A stretch of 64,000 nt of DNA from an uncultured Duodenibacillus sp. (GTDB taxonomy: Bacteria; Pseudomonadota; Gammaproteobacteria; Burkholderiales; Burkholderiaceae_F), in contig CALXQK010000005.1 of NCBI GenBank assembly GCA_944390745.1, forward strand, positions 186,001 through 250,000, written 5' to 3'. Below are positions 17,937 to 26,993 of this stretch, in pieces. Under the pieces are notes generated by a model, which did no database searches, was not told where the DNA came from, and worked only from the letters and a program-made list of their open reading frames with translations. The translations under genes and the position numbers were made by a program. Each line of letters begins with the position of its first letter. Position 1 is the first letter of the stretch.

Positions 17937-20900
17937 TCATGCCGGCTGCGGCCGCAGGGGATCGAGCACGGCGCGAATCGCCCTGAGCCTGGCATCAAGT
18001 CCTGAGGTTGAGATGGTCATGCGCAGCTTCTCGCCCGCAAGCATGCGCAGGTCGCGCCGGCTTTGCAGCAGGGCGAAGAACCTTGCCGGCTCAAAATTCG
18101 GTCGTGCGGCGAAGGTGAAGACGATGGCGCCTTCGGCGGCGTCGATCTTGCGCACGCCGATCTCGGTGCAGACAAGCCTCAGGCGATGCGTCATCACAAG
18201 GGCGCGCGCCGCCTCGGGAAGCTTGCCGTAGCGGTCGATCAGATCGTCGGTGACGGCCTCAAGCTCCGTGCGGGTCTGCGCGGCGGCCAGACGCTTGTAA
18301 AAGGACAGCCGCGTGCTCACGTCGCCGATGTAGTCCGAGGGCAGCAGCGCGGGCATGTGCAGGTTGATTTCCGTGAGCGTCTCAAAGGGCTTTTCAAAGT
18401 CGGGCTCCTCGCCGCGCTGCAGCGACTTCACGGCGCTCTTGAGCATCTGCGTATACAGATCAAAGCCCACCTGCGCCATTTCACCGCTTTGCTCGTCGCC
18501 GAGAACCTCGCCGGCGCCGCGGATCTCAAGATCGTGCATCGAGAGATAAAAGCCGCTTCCGAGGTCCTCGAGGTTTTGAATCGCCTCAAGCCGGCGTTCG
18601 GCGTTTTTCGTCATCGCCTCCTGGTCGGGCGTGAGCAGATAGGCGTAGGCCTGGTGGTGCGAGCGGCCGACTCTGCCGCGCAGCTGGTGCAGCTGCGCCA
18701 GGCCAAAGCGGTCGGCGCGGTGAATGATGATGGTGTTGGCGATCGGTACGTCGATGCCCGTCTCAATGATGGTCGTGCACACGAGCAGGTTGAAGCTCTG
18801 GCGGTAGAACTCGCGCATGACGTGCTCGAGCTCGCGCTCGCCCATCTGGCCGTGCGCAACGGCAATGCGCGCCTCGGGTACGAGTTCGTGCAGCATCTCG
18901 GCGCGGTGATTGATGGTGGCCACGTCGTTGTGCAGGAAGTAGACCTGGCCGCCGCGCTTGAGTTCGCGCACCACCGCCTCGCGGATCAATTCCCTGGACT
19001 CGCGCCGCACGAAGGTCTTGATGGCCAGGCGCTTTTCGGGCGCCGTGGCAATCACCGAGAAGTCGCGGATGCCCTCCAGACTCATGGCAAGCGTGCGCGG
19101 AATCGGCGTGGCGGTGAGCGTGAGCACGTCGACCTCGCTTCGAAGCGACTTCAGCCGCTCCTTCTGCCGCACGCCGAAGCGGTGCTCCTCGTCGATCACC
19201 ACAAGGCCCAGGCGGTCAAAGCGCACCTTTTCGCCCAGAAGCTTGTGCGTGCCGATGGCGATGTCGATTGTGCCGTCGGCCAGGCCCTCAAGGGCCTGCG
19301 TGGTCTGCCTCCCGGTGCGAAAGCGCGACATCAGGGCAATCTTGACGGGCCAGGCGGCAAAGCGGTCCCGGAAGGTCTGGGCGTGCTGCTCGGCCAGAAG
19401 CGTCGTCGGACACAGCACCGCCACCTGCCTGCCGTTCATGACGGCGATGAAGGCCGCGCGAAGCGCCACCTCGGTCTTGCCGAAGCCCACGTCGCCGCAG
19501 ACGAGCCGGTCCATCGGGCGCCCTGAGTGCATGTCGGCGAGAACCGCGTCGATGGCCGCGGCCTGATCGGGCGTTTCTTCAAAGGGAAAGCCCTCGCAGA
19601 AGGCCTCGTATTCGGAGACGTCAGAGAACTTGAACCCCTGGCGAGCCTCGCGAAGCGCATAAAGGTGCAAAAGCTCGGCGGCCGTGTCGCGCACCTTCTG
19701 CGCGGCCTTGCGTCGGGCCTTGTCCCATTCGCCGCGGCCGAGGCTGTGCAGCGGGGCATGCTCGACGTCGGCGCCCGTGTAGCGGCTGATGAGGTGCAGC
19801 TGCGCCACCGGAACAAAAAGCTTGGCGTCCTGCGCGTAGTCAATGCGCAGAAATTCAGCCGCGCCGTCGCCCGTCTCGATGGTTTCAAGCCCATGGTAGC
19901 GGCCCACGCCGTGCTCGGCGTGCACCACGGGGTCGCCCTCGCGCAGCTCGCTGATGTCGCGAATCATCGCCTCGACATTGGTGCTGCGCGACTTGAGCCT
20001 TGAGCGGCGCGCCGCAGCCTTGATCGAGTAGAGCTCGTTTTCGGTGACGACGGTGATCTTTTCGGAGGCGATGGAAAAGCCGCAGTGCAGCGGGCCGACG
20101 GTAAGACTCACCGAAGCTGCTGAGCCGAGAAAGGCCGCCGCGCTCTCGACTTCGACGGGAGCAAGCCCAGCCTCTGAAAGCAGCTCCGACAGGCGCGATG
20201 CGCGGCCCGCGGAACTGGCCATGACAAGCGTGCGATAGCCCTGGACGACCTGGGAGTCGAGAAAGGCCTTGAGCCTTGCGGCCGGATCCTTGGCCTTGCG
20301 GTCGATTTCAATGTTGGCGGCAATGCCCGGCTGCGGGCACTCGATCACGATGCGCCCGAAATTCTTGAGGCCGGTGAAGAACTCCTCGGCGGTTTCAAAG
20401 AGCTCCCCGGCCTCGAGGACGGGATGGGCGGGGTCGTGGGAGAGAAACTTCGCGCGCTGCGCGGTTTCCGTAAAAAAGCGCGTCAGCGCCCCCTCGACGT
20501 CGCCCGAGAAAACAATGGTGCTCTGCCCGGGAAGATAGTCGACGAGCGTTGCCGTTTCAGAAAAGAAAAGCGGCAGATAGTACTCGATGCCTGAACTCGG
20601 GATGCCGTTGCCGATGTCCTTGTAGACGGGCGACTTGTTCGGGTCTCCGGCAAAGCGCTCGCGCCAGCGCGTGCGAAAGGCGCTGCGCGCCTCTTCATCC
20701 ATCGGAAACTCGTGGCCGGGAAGAATGCGGATGCTCTGCGTCTCGCCCGTGCTTCGCTGCGTGTCGGGGTCAAAGTAGCGGATGGCGTCGATTTCGTCAT
20801 CAAAGAGGTCCAGCCGCAGGGGAACGTCCGCGCCCATGGGGAAGATGTCGACGATGCCGCCGCGCACGCAGAATTCGCCCGGGGCAACCACCTGCTCGAC

Positions 20901-21395
20901 GCGTCCGTAGCCGGCGGCGACGAAGCTCTCCTCGAGCCTTTGCGTGCTGATCGTCTGTCCCTTGTCGAAAAAGAAGGTGCTCGAGGCAATGTAGCTGCGC
21001 GGAGCAATGCGCTGCGCGGCCGTCACGGCCGTGGCGATCAGAACGTCGGGCTTGTCGTCCGGGTCGGCCGACTGAAGCCGGTAGAGACTTTCAAGCCGCT
21101 CGCTCACAAGGTCCGGGTGCGGACTCATGGCATCGTAGGGCAGGGTCTCCCAGTCGGGAAACACCGCGCAGCGCAGCTGCGGATCGATCCAGGACAGTTC
21201 ATCGGCAAAGCGGGTCAGATCGGCGGGATCGGCGCAGATCACAAACGCCATGCGGCCCTCATCCCTTGCCTTTCGGGCGATGCTTGCCAGAGCCAGGGCA
21301 TCGATGGCCGAGGGCAGCGTTTGAAGCGCCAGTCTGCGGCCGGCCGCAGGCAGCGCATAGGGCTTGAGGGCGCCGTTGTAGAACGTCTCTGACAT
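17937..21395 (-). CDS. mfd: Transcription-repair coupling factor
   Basis: Mfd is a dsDNA translocase that removes stalled RNA polymerase and recruits UvrA. The 1152-residue protein has the expected order: UvrB-like N-terminal domains 1a/2/1b (DWETLPYDAMSPHPDLVSERL), the RNAP-interacting domain (EGDPVVHAEHGVGRYHGLETIE), and a RecG-like motor with GDVGFGKTEVALRA near residue 630, VIDEEHRFGVRQKE, TATPIPRTL, and HQLRGRVGRS. The C-terminal TRCF domain (MPALLPSDYIGDVSTRLSFYKRLA) closes it. Start MSETFYNGALKPY at 21395. It follows the hydrogenase operon terminator. Confidence 0.98.
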   Translation of the reverse strand: MSETFYNGALKPYALPAAGRRLALQTLPSAIDALALASIARKARDEGRMAFVICADPADLTRFADELSWIDPQLRCAVFPDWETLPYDAMSPHPDLVSERLESLYRLQSADPDDKPDVLIATAVTAAQRIAPRSYIASSTFFFDKGQTISTQRLEESFVAAGYGRVEQVVAPGEFCVRGGIVDIFPMGADVPLRLDLFDDEIDAIRYFDPDTQRSTGETQSIRILPGHEFPMDEEARSAFRTRWRERFAGDPNKSPVYKDIGNGIPSSGIEYYLPLFFSETATLVDYLPGQSTIVFSGDVEGALTRFFTETAQRAKFLSHDPAHPVLEAGELFETAEEFFTGLKNFGRIVIECPQPGIAANIEIDRKAKDPAARLKAFLDSQVVQGYRTLVMASSAGRASRLSELLSEAGLAPVEVESAAAFLGSAASVSLTVGPLHCGFSIASEKITVVTENELYSIKAAARRSRLKSRSTNVEAMIRDISELREGDPVVHAEHGVGRYHGLETIETGDGAAEFLRIDYAQDAKLFVPVAQLHLISRYTGADVEHAPLHSLGRGEWDKARRKAAQKVRDTAAELLHLYALREARQGFKFSDVSEYEAFCEGFPFEETPDQAAAIDAVLADMHSGRPMDRLVCGDVGFGKTEVALRAAFIAVMNGRQVAVLCPTTLLAEQHAQTFRDRFAAWPVKIALMSRFRTGRQTTQALEGLADGTIDIAIGTHKLLGEKVRFDRLGLVVIDEEHRFGVRQKERLKSLRSEVDVLTLTATPIPRTLAMSLEGIRDFSVIATAPEKRLAIKTFVRRESRELIREAVVRELKRGGQVYFLHNDVATINHRAEMLHELVPEARIAVAHGQMGERELEHVMREFYRQSFNLLVCTTIIETGIDVPIANTIIIHRADRFGLAQLHQLRGRVGRSHHQAYAYLLTPDQEAMTKNAERRLEAIQNLEDLGSGFYLSMHDLEIRGAGEVLGDEQSGEMAQVGFDLYTQMLKSAVKSLQRGEEPDFEKPFETLTEINLHMPALLPSDYIGDVSTRLSFYKRLAAAQTRTELEAVTDDLIDRYGKLPEAARALVMTHRLRLVCTEIGVRKIDAAEGAIVFTFAARPNFEPARFFALLQSRRDLRMLAGEKLRMTISTSGLDARLRAIRAVLDPLRPQPA

Positions 21396-21497
21396 CGTTG
21401 GTTCAAAGCGGGAAGATCGTGTGGGGTGGGGCGGGGCGCGCAGGCGCAGACAATGTTTTGCAGGGAAACCGTATTGCCGGCGCAGTCTTCAGACAAC

Positions 21498-21541
21498 AAA
21501 CGGGCGCCAGCCCAAGGCCGAGCGCCCGTTTCCTGCTGTGC
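21498..21541 (-). terminator. Terminator of the hydrogenase operon
   Basis: AAACGGGCGC (21498-21507) and GCGCCCGTTT (21532-21541) form a perfect 10-bp stem. On the minus strand TTTGTTGT follows. It lies between hypC and mfd. Confidence 0.7.
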
Positions 21542-21563
21542 GCAGCAATTTTAGTCAAGCCGC

Positions 21564-21893
21564 CTATGATTGTTTGCGCCCGACAAGCTTTTGCAGATGC
21601 TCGGGCAGCCGGCCCGTGTTGGCGATGATGTCGCCGAAGGCGTCGTCGACGCCCGAGGCCTCGTCGGTGCGCATGGCCGACTCAACGCACACCAGCGCCC
21701 GCTCCACCTGTTCGGCCTCCTCGGCGTCGATCGTGCGCAGGACCGTGTTGCGAAAGACGAGCACGTGGTCGCCCGCGGCGACCTCGTCGTCGGAAAACGA
21801 CGTATCCACCTCGCGGGTCATGCCGTTGCGCTCGACAAGCGCCTCGGTGGGGGAAAGCACTTCGGAGACCTTCATGGGAATGGCGATGCACAT
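21564..21893 (-). CDS. hypC: HypC/HupF-family [NiFe]-hydrogenase maturation chaperone
   Basis: A 109-residue protein starting MCIAIPMKVSEV, the family signature with the essential N-terminal Cys 2 that binds the Fe(CN)2CO unit and the large-subunit precursor together with HypD. The OB-fold continues with ALVERNGMTREVDTSFSDDEVAAGDHVLVFRNTVLRTID. It is longer than typical HypC (75-95 aa), with an acidic C-terminal helix. The start at 21893 is fixed by the MCIAIP signature. It is the last gene of the hydrogenase operon; hypA, B, D, E and F are not in the window. Confidence 0.93.
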   Translation of the reverse strand: MCIAIPMKVSEVLSPTEALVERNGMTREVDTSFSDDEVAAGDHVLVFRNTVLRTIDAEEAEQVERALVCVESAMRTDEASGVDDAFGDIIANTGRLPEHLQKLVGRKQS

Positions 21894-21955
21894 ATCGAGG
21901 GCGTCCTCACGGTAGGGGCAAAATGGCGGGCGGCAAGGAGCCCGCCGGAAAGAAA

Positions 21956-22600
21956 TCAGATCATGTCCTTGGGAAAGAAGCGCACGTCGCCCAGGCGGGA
22001 GGCCTCCTGCTCGGAGGGTCGCGTGGCTTCGTAGTAATCCTGGGCAAGCGAGCTGTAGGTGAGCTCCGGAGCCTTCTCGCCCTCGGGCCGCGGCTCGAAG
22101 GCGTAGCCCCACTCAGTCAGAAGGGCATGCGCTCTTTCAACGGCGGGCTCCACCATCGGGCGCACCTCCTCGGAGAGCGATCCGCCGTAGTCGTCAAGAA
22201 TCTTGGGCTGCACGGCGACGACGGCGATGCGGCCGGGTTCCTTGCCCTTCAGTTCGGCAAGCGCCAGAACGTCATTGAGCCCGGTCTGGTGCGGGGAGAT
22301 CTTGGTGCTCGACCAGCGCAGCACCTCCTCGCCGGTGAGCACGCGAAGCGTCCCCGGCGCCGCGCCGAGGTCGGCGCAGTCAAAAAAGAGAAGATCACGC
22401 GTGGCCTCGACATATTCGAGCAGATACATGCCGAGCGTGCCGCCGTCCATGATGCGCACGCCCCTGGGCGAGCGGTAGCGCTCGTTGAAGCGCTCAACGG
22501 CGCGAACGCCGAAGCCCTCATCGGCCCACAGGATGTTTCCTGCACCCAGAATGAGAAGATCAGTCTTTTCAAAAATGTCGTCCATGGCGTCTGTCTGCAT
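21956..22600 (-). CDS. hyaD: HyaD/HybD-family hydrogenase maturation endopeptidase
   Basis: This nickel-dependent protease removes the C-terminal peptide of the large subunit after the active site is filled. LLILGAGNILWADEGFGVRAVE near residue 15 carries the Ni-binding Glu, followed by DGGTLGMYLLEYV (Asp) and SPHQTGLNDVLAL (His), as in HyaD/HoxM. The C-terminal 50 residues are less conserved. The start is uncertain: ATG at 22600 or 22585, or a TTG at 22612 that sits in the T-run of a terminator-like hairpin. It lies between the cytochrome b gene and hypC. Confidence 0.9.
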   Translation of the reverse strand: MQTDAMDDIFEKTDLLILGAGNILWADEGFGVRAVERFNERYRSPRGVRIMDGGTLGMYLLEYVEATRDLLFFDCADLGAAPGTLRVLTGEEVLRWSSTKISPHQTGLNDVLALAELKGKEPGRIAVVAVQPKILDDYGGSLSEEVRPMVEPAVERAHALLTEWGYAFEPRPEGEKAPELTYSSLAQDYYEATRPSEQEASRLGDVRFFPKDMI

Positions 22601-22618
22601 CGGGCTGGTCAAACAAAA

Positions 22619-22665
22619 GCCCCTTTCTTTTCGAGAGACCCGGAAGGCCTTGAAAGGAAAGGGGC
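22619..22665 (-). terminator. Terminator-like hairpin inside the hydrogenase operon
   Basis: GCCCCTTTCTTTTC (22619-22632) pairs, with one mismatch, with GAAAGGAAAGGGGC (22652-22665). On the minus strand TTTTGTTTG follows. Placed between the cytochrome b and protease genes, it would lower expression of the maturation genes relative to the structural genes, or protect the structural mRNA 3' end. Confidence 0.55.
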
Positions 22666-22744
22666 GGCGGAGCGCTCCCCCCTGGACTGCAGTCTAGCCC
22701 CGCGGTGCGGGGCTTCGCCTCATCCAATGGGAGAGGAGCGGGTA

Positions 22745-23458
22745 CTACTCGTGGTTGCCGTGCTTGAACATTCTCAAGCCGCTCGTCATCGAGCTGATGG
22801 TCGTGGCGCCGCCCATCACGTCCTCGCGGAAGCTCATGTAGATATGGGCAATCGAGAACAGGATGAAGACGTACATCAGCGCGTGATGCGTGGTGCGCAC
22901 GGCCTGGGCGTCGCCAAAGAGCACGAACACCCAGTCAAACCAGGCCATCCAGCCGGTGTCGGCGCCCCAGGCCTGTGCGTAGAGCGCCAGACCCGTGATG
23001 ATGATGCCGATGCTGCCGAGCGTGAACATGAAGAACATCGCGCACTGCGCCAGCGGATTGTGACCGGCGTACTCGGGCGAGGCCGGGCGGAAGAAGAGGT
23101 AGTACTTCACCTGCTCAAAGAGCATCTTCCACCACTTCAGGCTCCAGAGCGGCGGCACGAGGATCATGCGCGAGTAGCGGTTGCCCACGATGCCCCAGTA
23201 CAGGCGCCCGATGAAGGTCACCGTAAAGATGATGCCCGCAACGAAGTGCGCCAGACGGATGTAGGCAAAGTCGTAGGTCGCCCATGTATCGCCCAGGTTG
23301 GCCACAAGCGGCGCGCCGATCAGAAAGCCCGTGACGATCATCACGAACATGCACACCGCCATCAGCCAGTGCCACACGCGTACGGGGGTTTCCCAGACGT
23401 AAAGCGGATGCGTGCCGGCGGCAACGTCCACTTCAAAGGTGACGGGATCAATTTTCAT
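22745..23458 (-). CDS. hyaC: [NiFe]-hydrogenase b-type cytochrome subunit
   Basis: A 237-residue di-haem cytochrome b with four membrane spans, which anchors the hydrogenase on the periplasmic side and passes electrons to quinone. YVWETPVRVWHWLMAVCMFVMIVTG (His in helix 1), YDFAYIRLAHFVAGIIF (His, helix 2) and AVRTTHHALMYVFILFSIAHIYMSFRED (His residues, helix 4) provide haem ligands. The start at 23458 has AAGGA eight bases upstream; sequence before it is low-complexity. Operon position after the large subunit is the standard hyaABC order. Confidence 0.95.
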   Translation of the reverse strand: MKIDPVTFEVDVAAGTHPLYVWETPVRVWHWLMAVCMFVMIVTGFLIGAPLVANLGDTWATYDFAYIRLAHFVAGIIFTVTFIGRLYWGIVGNRYSRMILVPPLWSLKWWKMLFEQVKYYLFFRPASPEYAGHNPLAQCAMFFMFTLGSIGIIITGLALYAQAWGADTGWMAWFDWVFVLFGDAQAVRTTHHALMYVFILFSIAHIYMSFREDVMGGATTISSMTSGLRMFKHGNHE

Positions 23459-23603
23459 AATGAATCCTTGTAAAGATCTCCCTGCGGAAGGCCTTACGGC
23501 TCCCTGCCCGTAGGCCGGGGCCGGGACCTGCCGCGAGAGCCCTGGCGTCCGCCCGGGCATCCGGCGAGGGATGGGTCCGGACAAGCGCCGCAGGCCGGAG
23601 AAA

Positions 23604-25379
23604 TTAGCGGACCTTGACGCTCACGAGCTCCTTGCCCTTGGTGTCAAGCACGTGCGTGGCGCAGGCCAGGCACGGGTCGAAGCTGTGGATCGTACGAAGG
23701 ATTTCGAGCGGCTCCTCGGGCTTGGCGAGAACCGTGTCGAGCAGCGACGACTCGAAGGCGCCGTGGTTGCCCGCCTCGTCGCGCGGCGAGGCGTTCCAGG
23801 TCGTGGGAACCACGGCCTGCCAGTTGGCGATCTTGCCGTTTTCGATCACGCACCAGTGGCCGAGCGCGCCGCGCGGAGCCTCGCAGGCGCCCACGCCGCG
23901 GCACTTGGCGGGCCACGTCTTGGGTTCCCAGAACTCCATGTTGGCGGCGGCTTCGTCGCCGGCCTTGATGTTGGCGATGAGATCGTCGACGTACTTGACC
24001 ATCATGTCAGCCATGAAGACGGACTCGATGCAGCGCGCGGCGGTGCGGCCGAGCGTGGAGAACATCGCCTCAAGCGGCGCGTTGAGCTCGGTGAGCACGG
24101 CCGTGGCCGGCTCCTTGTACTGCGGCATGTTCTTGGCCACGCCCATGACCACGCGGGCCAGCGGGCCGACCTCCATCATGTGGCCCTTCCAGCGCGGGCT
24201 CTTCACCCAGGTGTACTTGCCGGTCTTCGACAGCCAGTTGAACTTGGTCTTCGAGCCGTCCGAGCCCTCGCCCAGGGCAAAGGCGTGGTCGGTCACGCCG
24301 TCCCAGGGATGCAGACCCTTCTTCTCGCCCGGGTACTTGTACCAGGAGTGATCGACGAATTCCTGAATCTCGTCGGGATTGCGCAGGTCGACGTCGTGGA
24401 TCTCATTGAGCTTGCCGTCGATGATGGCGCCCATGGGCATCATCAGGCTTTCCTGCGTCCACTCGTTGGCGCGCTCGGGGAAGTCGCCGTAGCACAGCAG
24501 GTTCTTCGAGCTGATGCCGCCGCCGATCTTGAACCACTCGGGGTACATGCTCGCAATCGCCTTGACGTCGGGCAGGTAGACGTTGTTGACGAAGGCCACG
24601 CACTTCTTGGCGATGTCGCGCATGTAGTTCATGGTGACTTCGTTGACCATCACGCCGGCAGCGCCCGTGTCGTGCATGTTGATCGGGCAGGCCACGCCGC
24701 CCACGAGATAGTTCGGGTGCGGGTTCTTGCCGCCAAGAATCGTATGGATCTTGACGATCTCCTTGTGGAACTCGAGCGCCTCAAGGTAGTGCGCCACGGC
24801 AAGCAGATTGACGGCCGGCGGCAGCTTCATGGCCGGATGGCCCCAGTAGCCGTTCTTGAAGATCGACAGCTGGCCGGTGGCCACGAACTTCTTGAGGCGG
24901 TTCTGGATGTCGCGGAAGTAGCCGGCGGTGGCCAGATGATGATGCGGGCTGATCTTCTGCTGGATTTCAGAAGTCTCGCGCGGATCGGCCGACAGGGCGC
25001 TCACCACGTCGACCCAGTCAAGGGCGTGCAGCTGGTAGAAGTGCGTGATGTGATCCTGCACATAGAGCGTCGCATTCATCAGGTTGCGGATGATGTTGGC
25101 GTTCTTGGGGATCTTGATGCCGATGGCGTCCTCAACGGAGCGCACGGCCGCCAGAGCGTGGATGCCCGTGCAGACGCCGCAGATGCGTTCGACGAACGCC
25201 CAGGCGTCGCGCGGGTCGCGGCCCTTGAGAATGACTTCGAGGCCGCGCCACATGGTGCCGGTGCTCATGGCATCGACGATCTTGCCCGAGGCATCGATCT
25301 CGGCCTGGACGCGCAGATGGCCCTCGATGCGGGTGACCGGATCGACGACGACGCGGCGGGTGTTAGCGGTTGTAGACAT
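23604..25379 (-). CDS. hyaB: [NiFe]-hydrogenase large subunit (uptake type)
   Basis: Catalytic subunit, 591 residues, that binds the Ni-Fe(CN)2CO centre. L1 motif RICGVCTGIHA has Cys 67 and Cys 70; the C-terminal motif DPCLACATH has Cys 570 and Cys 573. Maturation cleavage is expected after His 576, removing the last 15 residues. HHHLATAGYFRDIQ and GGVACPIN are also typical of group 1 enzymes. Its ATG overlaps the stop of the small-subunit gene by one base (TAATG), so the two are translationally coupled. It has no signal of its own and would be exported with the Tat-signal small subunit. Confidence 0.97.
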   Translation of the reverse strand: MSTTANTRRVVVDPVTRIEGHLRVQAEIDASGKIVDAMSTGTMWRGLEVILKGRDPRDAWAFVERICGVCTGIHALAAVRSVEDAIGIKIPKNANIIRNLMNATLYVQDHITHFYQLHALDWVDVVSALSADPRETSEIQQKISPHHHLATAGYFRDIQNRLKKFVATGQLSIFKNGYWGHPAMKLPPAVNLLAVAHYLEALEFHKEIVKIHTILGGKNPHPNYLVGGVACPINMHDTGAAGVMVNEVTMNYMRDIAKKCVAFVNNVYLPDVKAIASMYPEWFKIGGGISSKNLLCYGDFPERANEWTQESLMMPMGAIIDGKLNEIHDVDLRNPDEIQEFVDHSWYKYPGEKKGLHPWDGVTDHAFALGEGSDGSKTKFNWLSKTGKYTWVKSPRWKGHMMEVGPLARVVMGVAKNMPQYKEPATAVLTELNAPLEAMFSTLGRTAARCIESVFMADMMVKYVDDLIANIKAGDEAAANMEFWEPKTWPAKCRGVGACEAPRGALGHWCVIENGKIANWQAVVPTTWNASPRDEAGNHGAFESSLLDTVLAKPEEPLEILRTIHSFDPCLACATHVLDTKGKELVSVKVR

Positions 25380-26473
25380 TATTCACCTCCGAGATCCTTG
25401 TTGTTCTGCTTGGCGCGAGCCTGGCTCACGGCACTGAGGGCCGCATGAGCGGCGGCGGCAACGCCGACGATGCCCACGGTGGCAAGACCCACCTTGTCGA
25501 CGGTGGCCTCGACGCCGAACCAGCCGGGCGGCAGGATTTCCGGTTCGTGTTCGTAGAAGCTGCCCTTGTCAAAGAAGTTGTTCTCCGAGCAGCCGATGCA
25601 GCCGTGGCCGGACTTGACGGGCCAGGACAGGCCCTCGTTCCACTCGATGGTCGAGCAGGCGTTGTAGGTGGTCGGGCCCTTGCAGCCGACCTTGTAGAGG
25701 CAGTAGCCGAGCTTGGCGCCCTCGTCGTCGAACTTCTCGACGAACTGGCCGGCGTCGAAGTGGGCGCGGCGGTAGCACTTGTCGTGGATGCGCTGGCCGT
25801 AGAACATCTTCGGACGGCCGAGGCGGTCCAGAGGCGGCAGACGGTCGTAGGTGAGGATGTAGGTGATGACGCCCGTCATCACCTCGGGAATCGGCGGGCA
25901 GCCCGGAACGAGTACGACGGGCTTGTCGGTGATCACGTCGGTGATGGGCACCGACTTGGTGGGGTTGGGCTTGGCAGCCTGCACGCAGCCCCACGCAGCG
26001 CACGAGCCCCAGCCGATGACGGCCTTGGCGTTGGCGCAGACATGCTTGATCTTGTTGAGGAAGACTTCACCGCCGGGGATGCAGAACACGCCGTCGTCGC
26101 CGAGCGGAATGTTGCCTTCCACGGCAACGATGTACTGGCCTTTGTATTTCTCAATGGTGTCCTCAAGCGCGGCCTCGGCCTGGTGACCGGCTGCGGCCAT
26201 GATCGTGTCGTCGTAGTCGAGACTGATCATGTTGAGAACCATGTCAGCGGCAATTGGGTTGAAGCTTCGAATGAAGGATTCCGTGCAGCAGGTGCATTCA
26301 AGGCCGTGCAGCCACACGACGGGCGTGCGGGGCTTGGTCTGCATGGCCTGAGCAATTTCCTGCGCGCCGGCGCTGCCGAGCCCGAGGCTTGCAGCTGTCA
26401 GAGAGCAGAACTGCAGAAAGCTTCGGCGGCTGATGCCTTGACGGCGCAGCGCTTCGTATTGCGTCTCAAACAT
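25379..26473 (-). CDS. hyaA: [NiFe]-hydrogenase small subunit, oxygen-tolerant type
   Basis: A 364-residue Fe-S subunit with a Tat signal SRRSFLQ (Arg 16-17). The proximal cluster ligands show six Cys: LECTCCTES gives 60, 62, 63; [12 protein letters not shown] gives 158 and 163; PGCPP gives 192. Spacing is identical to E. coli Hyd-1 HyaA (17/19/20/115/120/149), whose two extra Cys form the [4Fe-3S] cluster of oxygen-tolerant enzymes. Medial and distal clusters are supplied by [31 protein letters not shown] and the [11 protein letters not shown] region. A C-terminal membrane helix [18 protein letters not shown] ends it. AAAGGAG precedes ATG 26473. Confidence 0.97.
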   Translation of the reverse strand: MFETQYEALRRQGISRRSFLQFCSLTAASLGLGSAGAQEIAQAMQTKPRTPVVWLHGLECTCCTESFIRSFNPIAADMVLNMISLDYDDTIMAAAGHQAEAALEDTIEKYKGQYIVAVEGNIPLGDDGVFCIPGGEVFLNKIKHVCANAKAVIGWGSCAAWGCVQAAKPNPTKSVPITDVITDKPVVLVPGCPPIPEVMTGVITYILTYDRLPPLDRLGRPKMFYGQRIHDKCYRRAHFDAGQFVEKFDDEGAKLGYCLYKVGCKGPTTYNACSTIEWNEGLSWPVKSGHGCIGCSENNFFDKGSFYEHEPEILPPGWFGVEATVDKVGLATVGIVGVAAAAHAALSAVSQARAKQNNKDLGGE

Positions 26474-26885
26474 GTTGTATTTCTCCTTTGCCTTGGAGTC
26501 GCTGAAGGCTCCAGAGGATTTGGGGTTGATTCTGCCTCGGGAGCGTGCACGGGCGTGCTTCGGCGCCAAGGCTTGCATCGATGTTAAAGAGGCGCTTTTG
26601 CAGTGCAAATACATCGGAAGTATTTTTTCTAGTTCTTTCTGACTACCAAGATACGACAGATGGATGATTGTTACAGGTTTGGACAAATCGAACTAGGTCG
26701 AAAGGATGATGCCGGATGACTGACTCAGAAATTTCTTCGTAGGGTTTACGCAACAACAATCCGACCGTTCTGATCGGCAAACAGTTGAAAAAAGGGTGAA
26801 GGGAGGGTGAGAAAAACACCAGGGAAAGTGCAAGGGAAGGATCGCCCTGGCGGGCAGCAGAGGACGCGCAGGAGGCGCCGGGGAT
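26474..26885 (-). promoter_or_regulatory. Upstream region of the hydrogenase operon
   Basis: This 410-bp non-coding stretch must hold the hydrogenase promoter. It is more AT-rich than the flanks between about 26590 and 26790. I looked for an FNR-type TTGAT-N4-ATCAA site and did not find one, and no clear sigma-54 GG/GC pair was evident. Reading frames across it are short and show no coding signal. Confidence 0.4.
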
Positions 26886-26911
26886 GAAAAATGCCCGCCG
26901 AGGGGCGGGCA
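26886..26911 (-). terminator. Terminator of the porin gene
   Basis: The hairpin TGCCCGCC...GGCGGGCA (26892-26911) is followed on the minus strand by TTTTTC. It lies 83 bp beyond the porin stop. A second GC-rich stem without a T-run sits between them at 26956-26976. Confidence 0.75.
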
Positions 26912-26993
26912 CAAGGCTCTTCGAGCCGCGAGGGGATGATTCTTACAGGAGAAGACCTGCGGCGCGAGGCCGCAGGCAGAGACATCTTCGGGC

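Noticed and set aside
26474-26885. FNR site in front of the hydrogenase operon
   Set aside because: No TTGAT-N4-ATCAA-like dyad could be found.
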